Positions 43,910-53,722 are shown, numbered from the stretch's first letter. The stretch: DNA of 64,000 nt from Kordiimonas sp. SCSIO 12603 (GCF_024398035.1 NZ_CP073748.1:487501-551500), one strand, 5' to 3'. A program made the numbers and translations. Notes: generated by a model not told the origin, from the letters alone.

Positions 43910-44947
43910 ATGCCGGCGGATGCAGATATCCGCGAGCGGCTTGAAGCAAAAGCATTTGAGCTGGGCTTTGATCAATTCGGGATCACGGAGGCAGCCACTT
44001 CTGAGCAAATCGTTGCGGGTTTTAGAAAGTTCGTTGAACTGAAACGCTATGCTTCTATGGAGTGGATGGCGGAACGTATACATCAGCGTGAGCATCCGCA
44101 AAATCTGTGGCCAGAAGCTAAATCGGTTATCATGTTGGCGGTCAATTATGGACCAAAAGATGATCCGCGTTTACTTTTGGACAAGAAAGATCGTGCAAAC
44201 ATCTCTGTTTATGCGCGCGGCAAGGACTATCATGATCTGGTAAAGAAGCGGTTGAAGGCTTTTGCACGCTGGATTGTGCCAGAATTTAACTGTGATTTAA
44301 AAGTGTTTGTAGATACGGCCCCGGTGCCGGAAAAGCCTCTGGCTGCGGCTGCGGGCCTTGGCTGGCAAGGTAAGCACACTAATATGGTATCGCCAGAGTT
44401 TGGTAGCTGGGTGTTTCTTGGGGCTATCTACACCGATATGGAATTGCCAGCAGATAATCCTCACAGAGATCAGTGTGGTAGTTGTTCTGCCTGCATTGCT
44501 GCATGCCCGACAGATGCTTTCCCGCAACCTTACGAACTGGATGCCGCCCGCTGTATCAGTTACCTGACGATTGAGCATAAAGGGCCCATTCCCGAAGAAT
44601 TCCGCAAACCGATGGGCAACCGCATTTATGGCTGTGATGATTGTTTGGCTGCATGCCCCTGGAATAAGTTTGCACAAGCTTCTTCTGAAGCAGCTTTCCA
44701 TGCTCGTGTGGAACTTAATGCCCCCGAATTAGGTGATTTAGTTGGCTTAGACGACAAGTCATTCAGGGAAGTGTTTTCCGGTAGCCCAATTAAGCGTATT
44801 GGGCGGGACAGGTTTGTACGCAACGTGCTTTACGCCATTGGAAATAGCGCAAATAAAGCATATTTGCCTCAAGTTAGAACGCTCTTGGCGGATGATGCGG
44901 AAGAAGTGGTGGATGCAGCTCAGTGGGCCTTGGAAGAACTTAGCTAA
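43910..44947 (+). CDS. queG: epoxyqueuosine reductase
   Basis: Cobalamin-dependent iron-sulfur enzyme that makes the last step of queuosine in tRNA. The N-terminal half carries the DUF1730 block (YGPKDDPR, APVPEKPLAAAAGLGWQGKHT), then the double 4Fe-4S ferredoxin motif CGSCSACIAACPTDAF and CDDCLAACPWNKF, then a HEAT-like C-terminus (YLPQVRTLLADDAEEVVDAAQWAL). 345 residues, normal. It needs cobalamin, although no corrin pathway is visible in this window. Convergent with, and overlapping by four bases, the M50 protease gene. Confidence 0.94.
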   Translation: MPADADIRERLEAKAFELGFDQFGITEAATSEQIVAGFRKFVELKRYASMEWMAERIHQREHPQNLWPEAKSVIMLAVNYGPKDDPRLLLDKKDRANISVYARGKDYHDLVKKRLKAFARWIVPEFNCDLKVFVDTAPVPEKPLAAAAGLGWQGKHTNMVSPEFGSWVFLGAIYTDMELPADNPHRDQCGSCSACIAACPTDAFPQPYELDAARCISYLTIEHKGPIPEEFRKPMGNRIYGCDDCLAACPWNKFAQASSEAAFHARVELNAPELGDLVGLDDKSFREVFSGSPIKRIGRDRFVRNVLYAIGNSANKAYLPQVRTLLADDAEEVVDAAQWALEELS

Positions 44948-46062
44948 GCAGCTTTTCGTTGTTCTTCAATATACCCTCTAATGATCTTAATCTCTATTTC
45001 TGAAAGCTCCTTCAAACCTTTAAAGTGGCCTTGAGGAATTAAATCTTCAGCTTTTTGCAAGCTTAATAGAGCATCTTCATAATTAGCATCTGCAACGTAG
45101 TGAATAGCTTGATAGATTTCTTTGGTATGCTTTGATGTGAAGAGCGTTTTCTCTCTCAGATTCAGTTTCGCCTTTGCCGCTTCAAAATCGAATGTACTGA
45201 TGGCAAGAAAAAGCCCCTCTTCTTGTTGGTAAGAAACCTGTTCGTAGGCTGGCCTGTCCTCTATTTTTTCCAAAAGTTTGTCCAGGTATGTGCGGGCCTC
45301 TTCCCAATTTTGGTTAAGTACCGATAAAGTATAACCATAATATTGCCCGGCCAACCATTCAGGGCTGTGCTCTTCCGCGTTTTGTAATGTTTTAATGAGC
45401 GTTTCAGGCCAATCCTTTGGTGATCCCGGCGTAAACAGATAGCTGGACATCTGGACTTGAGCGTTCATTTCCGCAGCTTTCTTCCCGCCTTTGAGGTTGA
45501 TTAAAAGCCTGCCTCCATCTGTATGAAGGTTGCCGATGGTTTGCGGGTAAAGATTCACAGTTCCGAGGAAGAACGAAATACCAGCGGTCATACCAAGGAA
45601 TATCGTTGTGACCGGATCTGTATAAGGAAGAGCCAATATGCAAATCCCGGTTAACAGGAAAGAGGCAACAGGTCCGCCAATGATCAACAGTGTAAATTCT
45701 CGGGCAGGTGCATCAGGGCTGGAGGGTTTGCAGAGCGCCATGCCGCCATTGAAGCTTGCTGTTAACTCAAATGATGGCAGGCGCCTGTTGTCTTCGAAGG
45801 TCCACTGAAAGGGGCCTACGATAAATGCATGAGCTTTCATTCCAGCCAGCACTCCAAAAAGCATATGGCCGAGTTCGTGAAACAAAATAGAGATGAATAA
45901 ACCGATTGGTATCGCCAGAATTAACGAAATAACTGTAACCGTTTTACTTAATCCCAGATCAGGCATTTGGAAATCCGTAAAAGCGGCGGCACTTGCTCCG
46001 ATAACAGCACCTACTACCGCAAAGGCGCTTAGTTTAAGTATTGATTTCACGATTTTATTCAA
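44944..46062 (-). CDS. M50-family membrane metalloprotease with helical C-terminal domain
   Basis: 372 residues. Membrane part (about 1-190) has segments near 5-28, 42-62, 125-150 and 152-172. The zinc motif HELGH (62-66) and a second ligand in HTDGGR (Asp182) mark a site-2-protease (M50) enzyme that cuts within membranes. Residues 195-372 are helical and repeat-like (TPR-type; LAGQYYGYTLSVLNQNWEEARTYL), unusual for the core protease. The start is a TTG at 46062, supported by GGAGG eight bases upstream; the next in-frame GTG is 20 bases from that site. Diverges from a small membrane protein gene. Confidence 0.82.
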   Translation of the reverse strand: MNKIVKSILKLSAFAVVGAVIGASAAAFTDFQMPDLGLSKTVTVISLILAIPIGLFISILFHELGHMLFGVLAGMKAHAFIVGPFQWTFEDNRRLPSFELTASFNGGMALCKPSSPDAPAREFTLLIIGGPVASFLLTGICILALPYTDPVTTIFLGMTAGISFFLGTVNLYPQTIGNLHTDGGRLLINLKGGKKAAEMNAQVQMSSYLFTPGSPKDWPETLIKTLQNAEEHSPEWLAGQYYGYTLSVLNQNWEEARTYLDKLLEKIEDRPAYEQVSYQQEEGLFLAISTFDFEAAKAKLNLREKTLFTSKHTKEIYQAIHYVADANYEDALLSLQKAEDLIPQGHFKGLKELSEIEIKIIRGYIEEQRKAA

Positions 46063-46158
46063 TGACTCGTCCTCCCATTTCAGTTAACCCAGAAGCTTAA
46101 AGGAAAGCAAATATTGTATTACACAAACTTTTGAGAGTGAGTGGAGGGAGAGGGGCTA

Positions 46159-46443
46159 GTGCTGAGGATTATCGGTTTTGCTGTGTTTCTGGGGGTTCTC
46201 GCCTATTTTTATTTCTATAACCTGCCGCCTAAACTTGTTGTAACCGTTAAAGCTGAGGTAATAGCTCTTGAAGATGTAGAAGACAGTAATGGGCTTCGGT
46301 GTATTCAGGTTAAAATGCCCACAGGGGAAAGCATGTGGGTTGAAACATACTCTCCCTTCTTTTTTCGTATAGGTTACCCTATCAATATCGCTGAATATTC
46401 ACATATATTGCGCGGCACAACTTTTGATGTTGTTGCAAATTAA
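46159..46443 (+). CDS. small single-pass membrane protein
   Basis: 94 residues, no family recognised. A transmembrane helix covers residues 2-22 (LRIIGFAVFLGVLAYFYFYN), followed by a beta-rich soluble tail (LVVTVKAEVIALEDV, CIQVKMPTGESMWVET). The longer frame begins at GTG 46141, but GGAGGGAGAGGGG lies just before GTG 46159, which fits as the true start. Divergent from the M50 protease gene with a 96-bp gap; it may be a partner or substrate of it. Its stop overlaps the convergent propeller gene by four bases. Confidence 0.62.
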   Translation: MLRIIGFAVFLGVLAYFYFYNLPPKLVVTVKAEVIALEDVEDSNGLRCIQVKMPTGESMWVETYSPFFFRIGYPINIAEYSHILRGTTFDVVAN

Positions 46444-47714
46444 TATTTAATCTTGGCGATGTTCGTTGGTTCTTGTTGCATACCTTCTTTGATATTGTGT
46501 CCGTTCGGGTATTTGGCCCATTGGCTGTTGCCGACGAAATAGAAGCTATCTTTGTAGAATGTACCTAATGTGGGCTCCGTCATGATCTCTGATCCTTGCA
46601 CCATAACTTCATAGCTTTTGATATGGCTAAGGTCATTTGCAAGAGTGAGTGATAAAATGCGGTTTGGGTTGGTACCGTTCTGGATCGCAATCAGTTCACC
46701 GTTCTTAAGATACAGACCATCAAGGCCAATCAGCATCAAATTATCGGGTGTGCCGAGTAATTGCTTTTTACCATTTTTCAGAAGCCAGATACCCCGTCCA
46801 TAATCTGCAACAAGAATGTCACCATTACCCAGTTTCACAATACCTTGTGGGCTCATACTAGTTGGGAGGGCTTCTATCTCGTCAAGCTTGTTGTCTTTCA
46901 GCTTATAAACGGCTTTACCTTGGGCATCGCTTAAAAGAACCTCATCATCAGGCCCTATGAAGATATCTGCAATTTGGTGTGGCTGTTTCTTATTTGAATT
47001 TATAAAGGCATTTCTGCGTAGCTTGCCAGTGGTAGCATCAAGCTCAATTACCCCAGTGGGGCAATTTGTTCCGCATTCGTAATTATCAAGAGTAGCGTAT
47101 GTTGCAAACAGGCTATCGGTGTTTTTACTGTACGCAATACCAAAGAAATTTCTGGCTCCTAATTCCGTCGCTTTAAAGAAAGGAATGAGCGTATCATTTT
47201 CCTTTTTAAAGATGGTGCCAGTTGCCACAGTAGACAGGAAAGCAGTCGAGGCATCTTTGATCGCCACACCTTCAACCAAACCAGCTTCGGTACCAACGGT
47301 AAAAGCAATTTCTGGCTTGCCTTTTGAGGCCCCGGACTGCTCTAGTTTATCATACAGGGCTTTGTTATCTGGTGTTCGTTCTGCCATAGCGCCAAGAATG
47401 TTTGCTGGAGGTTGTAGCCCAACTTTTAAAAAGCCTTCTGCCGCTTGTTTTGTTAAGGCCTCATCGCTTTGCTGTGCACCAATATATGCAAGGTAGTTAA
47501 GAAGAACCGGGTGATTTGGTCGCTCTTTAAGCGCCGCTTGAAGTTTTTCTAGCGCAAGTTCCACGTTACCGGTGCGAAATGCCGCAACGCCTTCGCCCCT
47601 AAGAGCCTGGCTGCGGTCAAAAGCCTTCTCTGTTTCATAGATAATGGAATCGGAAGCCAGCGCGGCGCCAGCCACGATGGAAGAAGATATAAAAATGCCT
47701 AGCAGATGTTTCAT
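46440..47714 (-). CDS. exported TPR plus beta-propeller protein
   Basis: 424 residues. Signal peptide 1-20 (MKHLLGIFISSSIVAGAALA); TPR-like helices about 35-110 (GVAAFRTGNVELALEKLQAALKERPNHPVLLNYLAYIG); then a six- or seven-bladed propeller of the NHL/SMP-30 type (GVAIKDASTAFLSTVATGTIF, ADIFIGPDDEVLLSDAQG, GIVKLGNGDILVADYGRGIWLL, GLDGLYLKNGELIAIQNG). Two cysteines CGTNC suggest a disulfide. Substrate unknown. The start could be any of ATG 47732, 47723, 47720 or 47714; no good ribosome-binding site is visible, and most of these codons lie in a hairpin (separate entry). Confidence 0.72.
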   Translation of the reverse strand: MKHLLGIFISSSIVAGAALASDSIIYETEKAFDRSQALRGEGVAAFRTGNVELALEKLQAALKERPNHPVLLNYLAYIGAQQSDEALTKQAAEGFLKVGLQPPANILGAMAERTPDNKALYDKLEQSGASKGKPEIAFTVGTEAGLVEGVAIKDASTAFLSTVATGTIFKKENDTLIPFFKATELGARNFFGIAYSKNTDSLFATYATLDNYECGTNCPTGVIELDATTGKLRRNAFINSNKKQPHQIADIFIGPDDEVLLSDAQGKAVYKLKDNKLDEIEALPTSMSPQGIVKLGNGDILVADYGRGIWLLKNGKKQLLGTPDNLMLIGLDGLYLKNGELIAIQNGTNPNRILSLTLANDLSHIKSYEVMVQGSEIMTEPTLGTFYKDSFYFVGNSQWAKYPNGHNIKEGMQQEPTNIAKIKY

Positions 47715-47730
47715 GAACATCATACTAGGC
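47697..47730 (-). promoter_or_regulatory. hairpin over the translation start of the propeller gene
   Basis: Two stacked stems: GCCTAG/CTAGGC (47697-47702 with 47725-47730) and GATGTT/AACATC (47705-47710 with 47716-47721) around loop TCATG. Candidate start codons at 47723, 47720 and 47714 sit in it, so in mRNA the hairpin could block initiation. Confidence 0.45.
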
Positions 47731-47774
47731 ATGTTATTCGTTTAGGCAATAAACCTTAGATAAACTTAGGATTA

Positions 47775-49727
47775 TTATCCACGACGGCGCAGCGGTTGAT
47801 TACCGCCGGCGTTTCTTGCAGCACCGCGGCGTGGTGTGCTGCTTTTCATCGCTGCAGCCTTCTTTGCGGCTTTACGTGCGGCAACTGCAGGGCGTTTACC
47901 ACCTTTAACCTTTGCTTTCGCTTTGCTGTTTGGCTTGCCGAAATTCTTGTCTTTCTTAATTTCAGGCGTCTCGCTGCGATTTGGGCGCTCAGAACGCTCT
48001 GTTCTTTCACCGCGTGGTTTACGTTCGTCACGGTCATCTCGTGCTTTACGGAAGGTAGGCTTTTCATCCCAACCACCGCGCTGTGGGCGATCATTGCGAT
48101 CACGACGAGGTTTATCACCCCAATTGCCGCGTGAAGGACGATCATCTCTGCTGCTGCGAGCGCCGCGGTCATCACGATCGCCGCGAGGCTTGTCATTATT
48201 CCAGTTGCCGCGTGCTGGACGGTCATCGCGGTCTCTGCGCTGAGGGCGGTCATCTCTGTCACGGCGTGGACGGTCTTCACGGTTTGAACGACCTGACCAC
48301 TCGCTGCGCTCGCCACGTGGCTGGAATTCATCATGATCGCGGCGTTGTGGGCGGCGGTCATCTCTATCGCGACGTGGGCGGTCATCGCGGTTTGGACGGC
48401 TATTACGTTCACCGCGACCTGAGAACTCATCTCTATCTCGGCGTTGAGGACGATTATCCCGATCACGACGTGGGCGATCGTTTCTGCCGCCACGGTCGCC
48501 ACGGTTATCACTGCGGCCTCTGCGATCACCCGGTTTGCCTTTACCGCGTGACTTGAGGAAATCACCGCGTTTGGTTTTAGATTTGTTGAAAGTCAGTGGG
48601 TATGGGTGATCTGCATCAACCCAGATTTCCATTTTAATAAGAGCTTCAACGGCACGCAGTTTACCCATGTCATTCTTGCCACAGAATGTATAAGCTTCGC
48701 CGTGGGCACCGCCACGGGCCGTACGGCCAATACGGTGTACATAACTTTCAGGATCAACCGGTACATCAATGTTGAAAACGTGCGTGATATCTTTCACATC
48801 AAGCCCGCGTGCTGCAACATCTGTTGCCACAAGGAAATCAAACTTATCTGCTTTAAAATCACGGATGGTGCGCTGGCGGATTTTCTGAACCTTGTCACCA
48901 TGCAGCGTATCAGCTGTGAACCCTTCTTCTTTGAGGAATTCACAATATTCTTCTGCATCTTTTTTGGTGCGAACGAATACGAGAGATTTATGAGGCTGTT
49001 TGGTTTCCAGCATGTGAAGAAGAAGGTCTTTCTTCTGGTGGCCAGGCACATACATAACCGAGTGTGAAAGATTGTCAGCAATGGTTGCCTGCATGGCAAC
49101 TTCAACATTCACTGGTTCGTTAAGGAGTGTTTCTGCAAGGTCGCGGATGCGCGGGTTCATGGTTGCAGAGAACATGATAGACTGGTGATAGCCACGGATT
49201 TGCTTAGCAATATCACGCACATCATCAATGAAACCCATATCCAGCATGCGGTCAGCTTCATCAAGAACGAAATATTCAACTTCATCAAGGAAGATGTTCT
49301 CGCGCTTCATATGGTCCTTGAGGCGGCCAGGAGTTGCCACAAGGATATCAACACCGCGGCGCAGGATGTGCGTTTGCGTGCGGTATGGGGCACCGCCATA
49401 AATGGTGCAGCAGCTGGCACGCATGCAGGAAGACAGTTCCTTTACCGTTTCAGTAATCTGGATAGCGAGCTCGCGGGTTGGTGCAAGGATAAGCGCACGC
49501 GGCATACCTGGTTTCGCACGTTCTTCTTTCTGCAGGATACGCTCAAGCGCGGGGATTACAAACGCAGCTGTTTTACCGCTACCTGTTTGTGCAATACCTG
49601 TTAGATCATGCCCGTCATGAAGGTGTGGGATTGATGCAGCCTGAATTTCAGTAGCATTTTCGAACTCAAGGCGAGTCAGCGCATCAAGAATCGGCGCGCT
49701 CAGGCCAAGCTCAGCAAATTTGGTCAT
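47775..49727 (-). CDS. DEAD-box RNA helicase with Arg/Asp-rich tail
   Basis: 650 residues. Core of about 375 residues has all DEAD-box motifs: Q motif FENATEIQAASIP, AQTGSGKT, PTRELAIQ, TPGRL, VLDEADR, FSATM, ATDVAARGLDV and HRIGRTARGG. It belongs to the RhlE-like group. The tail, about residues 385-600, is a low-complexity, disordered Arg/Asp/Gly-rich stretch of repeats (DRPRRDRDDRPQRRDRDD type), ending in a lysine/alanine-rich block. Such tails bind RNA and promote condensates. ATG at 49727 is preferred to the longer frame; TTGGAA lies upstream. The 292-bp gap before it includes a strong hairpin and may be a long leader. Confidence 0.93.
   Translation of the reverse strand: MTKFAELGLSAPILDALTRLEFENATEIQAASIPHLHDGHDLTGIAQTGSGKTAAFVIPALERILQKEERAKPGMPRALILAPTRELAIQITETVKELSSCMRASCCTIYGGAPYRTQTHILRRGVDILVATPGRLKDHMKRENIFLDEVEYFVLDEADRMLDMGFIDDVRDIAKQIRGYHQSIMFSATMNPRIRDLAETLLNEPVNVEVAMQATIADNLSHSVMYVPGHQKKDLLLHMLETKQPHKSLVFVRTKKDAEEYCEFLKEEGFTADTLHGDKVQKIRQRTIRDFKADKFDFLVATDVAARGLDVKDITHVFNIDVPVDPESYVHRIGRTARGGAHGEAYTFCGKNDMGKLRAVEALIKMEIWVDADHPYPLTFNKSKTKRGDFLKSRGKGKPGDRRGRSDNRGDRGGRNDRPRRDRDNRPQRRDRDEFSGRGERNSRPNRDDRPRRDRDDRRPQRRDHDEFQPRGERSEWSGRSNREDRPRRDRDDRPQRRDRDDRPARGNWNNDKPRGDRDDRGARSSRDDRPSRGNWGDKPRRDRNDRPQRGGWDEKPTFRKARDDRDERKPRGERTERSERPNRSETPEIKKDKNFGKPNSKAKAKVKGGKRPAVAARKAAKKAAAMKSSTPRRGAARNAGGNQPLRRRG
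47930..48575 (-). repeat. low-complexity repeat encoding helicase tail
   Basis: Imperfect tandem repeats with a period of a few codons (Asp-Arg-Pro, Arg-Arg-Asp-Arg-Asp-Asp), open in several frames on both strands. The overlapping long frames here (47846-48565 on the minus strand and 48083-48556 on the plus strand) are shadows of this repeat. Confidence 0.8.
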
Positions 49728-49941
49728 TCTATTTCCAATCAATAGGTCAAGGCCCACAGGCTCCCGCTGCAGGTCAAAACTTTTAACAATGTGGCGGGAA
49801 CGCTTTTTCCTTAACCTGATGAGGGGAACGGCTGACCGTTCAAATCAAATGGGTAGCGTGACATCACGCGGAAACTTCGTTCTTTCTGGCCTGAATAATC
49901 CTTCGGAAAGCGTTCAAACAGAAGGCAGGCCGGCTCTTTCG

Positions 49942-49967
49942 CCGCGCGCTGTTTATCTGGCGCGCGG
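49942..49967 (-). promoter_or_regulatory. GC-rich stem-loop upstream of DEAD-box helicase
   Basis: CCGCGCGC (49942-49949) and GCGCGCGG (49960-49967), ten-base loop. No T-run follows on either strand, so it is not a typical terminator. It lies 215 bases before the helicase start and 53 bases after the DUF1223 stop. Confidence 0.45.
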
Positions 49968-50019
49968 TAAGGAGTCAAGAAGATTCCGTTTTTAGAGGAT
50001 AAGCTGTATCGCTATCAGC

Positions 50020-50739
50020 TTACGAAATTGGCATATGGTTCGCGCCAATGATAGCGCCGTGACCATATTCTTCCTGTAGAAGAATTGCGACATTATCTGC
50101 ACCGGCATCAATACCTGTGCCCAGATCAATGGTATAGGTGCGCTGCTGGCCTTTCCATTCATCAAGAAGGTCTGTCGCACGTACTACATTAGTATAATGG
50201 AGCGTGCGGCCTTCATTTTCGCCTTCGCCAATAGCTACTTCAGCATCAGATAGATACCATACAACACGAACAGCAATCATTTTTGCGTCAGTGCTTTCAG
50301 GTAATGTTACAGTAAGTTGATTGCCTGAAATAGACATCTCTGGTGTGATATCAATACGTGTGCGGGCCCTTGCTTTCGCAACATTCTTGCGTACTTTTTC
50401 CATTTTGGAACCAATACACTGAACAGAACCATCAAGGATCAACTGCGGAGTGAAAACACCACCACGACCAAAGCGCTTGTTATAAGCTGTTTGGCGCATG
50501 GTATTATAAGGTGCTGCAAAGGTATCTTCCCAACCAAGGCGATCCCAATAATCAACCGGCCACGAAAGAGTTAAAATACCAGGGCGATCACGCATGGTTT
50601 TGAGGATCGCGTCAGCAGGTGGGCAACTTGAACAGCCCTGACTGGTAAATAGCTCAAGCACAGTTAAGCGTGGCGCATCAGCCTTTGCCGGGCTGAAAGC
50701 AAACAAAACAAACAACAATGGTAACAACAGTTTTTTCAT
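50020..50739 (-). CDS. DUF1223 thioredoxin-like exported protein
   Basis: 239 residues with signal peptide 1-20 (ends PAKA). The family signature LELFTSQGCSSCPPAD (residues 28-43) gives a CxxC pair, Cys36 and Cys39, in a thioredoxin-like fold; WDRLGW, the GVFTPQLILDG segment (cis-Pro region) and a later Cys110-type residue (VQCIGS) are as in DUF1223. Periplasmic, role unknown, probably thiol-redox. The ATG at 50739 replaces a longer frame whose extra residues are not signal-like. Single gene. Confidence 0.85.
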   Translation of the reverse strand: MKKLLLPLLFVLFAFSPAKADAPRLTVLELFTSQGCSSCPPADAILKTMRDRPGILTLSWPVDYWDRLGWEDTFAAPYNTMRQTAYNKRFGRGGVFTPQLILDGSVQCIGSKMEKVRKNVAKARARTRIDITPEMSISGNQLTVTLPESTDAKMIAVRVVWYLSDAEVAIGEGENEGRTLHYTNVVRATDLLDEWKGQQRTYTIDLGTGIDAGADNVAILLQEEYGHGAIIGANHMPIS

Positions 50740-51037
50740 AACCACTATTATGTATGATGTTGCTTCGTAACTAACCAATCACCTGTGTGTGAATAGTTGC
50801 TGAACCAACACCCTTGAACACGCCTTAATAGTAAAATTTTTCTCTTCTATGCGGTTTCTGTATGGAAAAGCAAGGGTGTATGAGCGATTTAAGAGTGGTT
50901 TTCTTCGAAAAACCTAAAGTTTAAAGGGTTTGTTTTTTTGTGAAAATATCTCATTTTTTATGAAAAAGTATGGTTTTATAAGGCGATGGATAACCATTTA
51001 AGCTACCCATCGTGACCGAATCTTCGATTTGATTCTG
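50740..51037. other. 298-bp intergenic region DUF1223/acnA
   Basis: AT-rich gap between two minus-strand genes. It contains a short hairpin GGTTTT/AAAACC near 50900 and weakly paired GATGG/CCATC arms near 50985-51012 that could help end acnA transcription. A 20-codon frame (50862) lacks support. I see no RNA gene. Confidence 0.4.
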
Positions 51038-53722
51038 TTAATTTGATGCCAGTCGGCGCAGTACATAATGTAAAATACCGCCATTTTTGAAGTAATCGAC
51101 TTCATTCTCCGTATCTATCCGGCAAAGTGCTGTGATGGCTTTCGAAGAACCATTCTCATAATGAATGGTAACGCCCACGTCCTGCCGGGGTTCTATTGTC
51201 CCTTCTATGCCTGTGATATCGAAAGTTTCCGTTCCCGTAAGATTCAGGGTTTCTCTGTTATCACCGTCTTTAAACTGGAGCGGGAGGACACCCATGCCCA
51301 CAAGGTTTGAGCGGTGAATACGTTCAAAGCTCTCCACCAGAACGGCTTTCACCCCTAGTAAATTTGTACCTTTAGCTGCCCAGTCGCGAGAAGAACCTGT
51401 CCCATATTCTTTGCCGCCAACTACCACAAGTGGGATACCAGCTTCCTGATATTGCATGGAAGCATCAAAAATACTCATCACATCACCAGATGGTTGGTGT
51501 GTAGTCCAGCCTCCTTCAGTGCCTGGTGCCATCAGGTTTCTGAGGCGAATGTTGGCAAACGTACCGCGCATCATAACTTCATGATTGCCGCGGCGAGAGC
51601 CGTAGCTATTAAAATCCCGTTTTTCCACACCTTTGGACTGAAGATATTCTCCTGCAGGACTATCTGCCTTAATGGCACCAGCAGGTGAGATATGGTCTGT
51701 TGTGATGCTATCGCCCAGAAGTGCAAGTGGACGTGCGCCAATAATGTTTTCTGTTGGCTTAACATCATGTCCCATACCTTGGAAGAAAGGTGGGTGCTGG
51801 ATATAAGTACTTTTTTCATTCCAGTTATAGGTTTTTCCTTCTGAAACCGGTACTTCCTGCCACTCTGGTGTGCCCTCAAACACATTAGCGTAGCGCTCAA
51901 TAAACATATCGCGGGTAAGAGCGGCGTTGATGGCTGCCTGAACTTCTGCGTTCGTGGGCCATAGATCCTTCAGGAAAATATCGTTGCCGTCTTTATCCTG
52001 CGCAATAGCATCCGTAGCGACATTAATTTTCATAGAACCGGCGATAGCATAAGCCACCACAAGCGGAGGGCTTGCCAGATAGTTGGCTTTGATATCCTGG
52101 CTAATGCGGCCTTCAAAGTTTCGGTTACCTGAAGACACGCTGGTGCAAACTAGATCGCACTGATTGATGGTTTTGGAAATTGGTGGTGCCAGTGGGCCTG
52201 AATTACCGATACAGGTGGTGCAGCCGTATCCTACGAGGTTAAAACCAAGAGCATCCAGATGCTCTGTAAGGCCGGCTTTGTCCAGATAGTCCGTGACTAC
52301 CTGTGAGCCGGGGGCAAGAGAAGTTTTAACCCATGGTTTTCTTGTTAAACCCAGTTCATTTGCTTTTTTGGCAACGAGGCCTGCTGCCACAAGAACACCG
52401 GGGTTTGATGTGTTGGTGCAGCTGGTGATTGCCGCAATACAGACATCACCGTGGTTCAGGCTGAAATCTTCACCTTCCACACTATAGTCTGCGTTATCTC
52501 CAGCTTTCCCAAAGCTTTCAAGTACGTCTTCAAAGGCTGTATCTGCAATGGCAAGCTCAACTCGATCTTGCGGGCGTTTTGGGCCTGCGAGCGACGGTTT
52601 AACGGTGGCTATATCCAGCTCAAGAGTATCGGTGAAAATTGGTTCTTCAGAGCCGGGGCCACGCCACATACCTTGTTCTTTGGCATAGGCTTCAACAAGT
52701 GCTACCGTTTCTTCATCTCGGCCTGTGAAGGTAAGATAGTCCAGTGTTTGCTGGGAAATGGGGAAGAAGCCGCAAGTGGCACCGTATTCAGGGCCCATGT
52801 TGGCGATGGTTGCCTGATCTGCCAGTGTAAGCTCATCAAGCCCGTCACCGTAAAACTCAACAAACTTACCTACCACGCCTTTCTCGCGTAGCATCTGAAC
52901 AACTGTAAGCACCAGATCTGTGGCTGTAATACCTTCAAGAAGTTTACCTGTGAGCTTGAAACCAACCACTTCTGGTATCAACATGGAAACGGGCTGCCCA
53001 AGCATGGCCGCTTCCGCCTCAATACCCCCTACGCCCCAGCCCAGTACTGCAAGGCCGTTTATCATGGTGGTATGGCTGTCTGTTCCCACACAGGTATCAG
53101 GATAAGCAATCGTGTTGCCGCTATCGTCCTCGGTGGTCCAGACAGTGTCGGCGATATATTCAAGGTTTACCTGATGGCAGATGCCAGTGCCGGGCGGCAC
53201 AGCATTAAAATTATCCAGCGAGTTCTGGCCCCATTTAAGGAACTCATACCGCTCGGCATTCCGTTTCATCTCCAGATCAACGTTTTCCTTGAAGGCAAAT
53301 TTGGTTGCGAACTTATCTACCATCACAGAGTGGTCGATCACGAGGTCAACCTGCGCCAGTGGGTTAATGAGTTCAGGGTCACCACCCATTTCTACCATCG
53401 CCGCACGCATTGCAGCTAAATCCACAACAGCAGGTACACCTGTAAAATCCTGCATCAATACCCGCGCCGGGCGATAAGCGATTTCGTGGGAAATCTTCCG
53501 TTCTTTTTGCCAATCTGCCAGTGCCTGAATGTCTTCTGTTTTAACGGATGTACCGTCTTCATGGCGCAAGAGGTTTTCAAGGAGCACTTTCAGCGTATAC
53601 GGCAGACGAGAGATATCACCCACATGTGCTTCCGCGGCTTTTAAGCTGAAATAATCATAATCTTTACCACCAACGGAAAGTGTACGGCGGGTATTTAGTG
53701 TGTCCTGTCCAACTGATGCCAT
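51038..53722 (-). CDS. acnA: aconitate hydratase A
   Basis: Iron-sulfur enzyme of the TCA cycle (citrate to isocitrate). 894 residues, AcnA/IRP type. Cluster cysteines in TSCTNTSNP and [13 protein letters not shown]; substrate-binding arginine and serine blocks [15 protein letters not shown] and [13 protein letters not shown]-terminal [17 protein letters not shown] has GGAGG ten bases upstream. It diverges from a 37-codon ORF across 204 bp. Confidence 0.97.
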   Translation of the reverse strand: MASVGQDTLNTRRTLSVGGKDYDYFSLKAAEAHVGDISRLPYTLKVLLENLLRHEDGTSVKTEDIQALADWQKERKISHEIAYRPARVLMQDFTGVPAVVDLAAMRAAMVEMGGDPELINPLAQVDLVIDHSVMVDKFATKFAFKENVDLEMKRNAERYEFLKWGQNSLDNFNAVPPGTGICHQVNLEYIADTVWTTEDDSGNTIAYPDTCVGTDSHTTMINGLAVLGWGVGGIEAEAAMLGQPVSMLIPEVVGFKLTGKLLEGITATDLVLTVVQMLREKGVVGKFVEFYGDGLDELTLADQATIANMGPEYGATCGFFPISQQTLDYLTFTGRDEETVALVEAYAKEQGMWRGPGSEEPIFTDTLELDIATVKPSLAGPKRPQDRVELAIADTAFEDVLESFGKAGDNADYSVEGEDFSLNHGDVCIAAITSCTNTSNPGVLVAAGLVAKKANELGLTRKPWVKTSLAPGSQVVTDYLDKAGLTEHLDALGFNLVGYGCTTCIGNSGPLAPPISKTINQCDLVCTSVSSGNRNFEGRISQDIKANYLASPPLVVAYAIAGSMKINVATDAIAQDKDGNDIFLKDLWPTNAEVQAAINAALTRDMFIERYANVFEGTPEWQEVPVSEGKTYNWNEKSTYIQHPPFFQGMGHDVKPTENIIGARPLALLGDSITTDHISPAGAIKADSPAGEYLQSKGVEKRDFNSYGSRRGNHEVMMRGTFANIRLRNLMAPGTEGGWTTHQPSGDVMSIFDASMQYQEAGIPLVVVGGKEYGTGSSRDWAAKGTNLLGVKAVLVESFERIHRSNLVGMGVLPLQFKDGDNRETLNLTGTETFDITGIEGTIEPRQDVGVTIHYENGSSKAITALCRIDTENEVDYFKNGGILHYVLRRLASN

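Noticed and set aside
48083-48556. 157-codon frame antisense to the helicase tail
   Set aside because: His/Gly/Asp-rich out-of-frame reading of the same repeat.
47846-48565. 239-codon frame in the helicase tail on the same strand
   Set aside because: Product is Ala/Val/Met low complexity produced by reading the Arg/Asp repeat out of frame.
49720-49995. 91-codon frame in the helicase leader, plus strand
   Set aside because: Overlaps the helicase start and the hairpin; no ribosome-binding site and no recognisable protein.
50862-50924. 20-codon ORF in the DUF1223/acnA gap
   Set aside because: Too short, no ribosome-binding site, and contains the hairpin arms.
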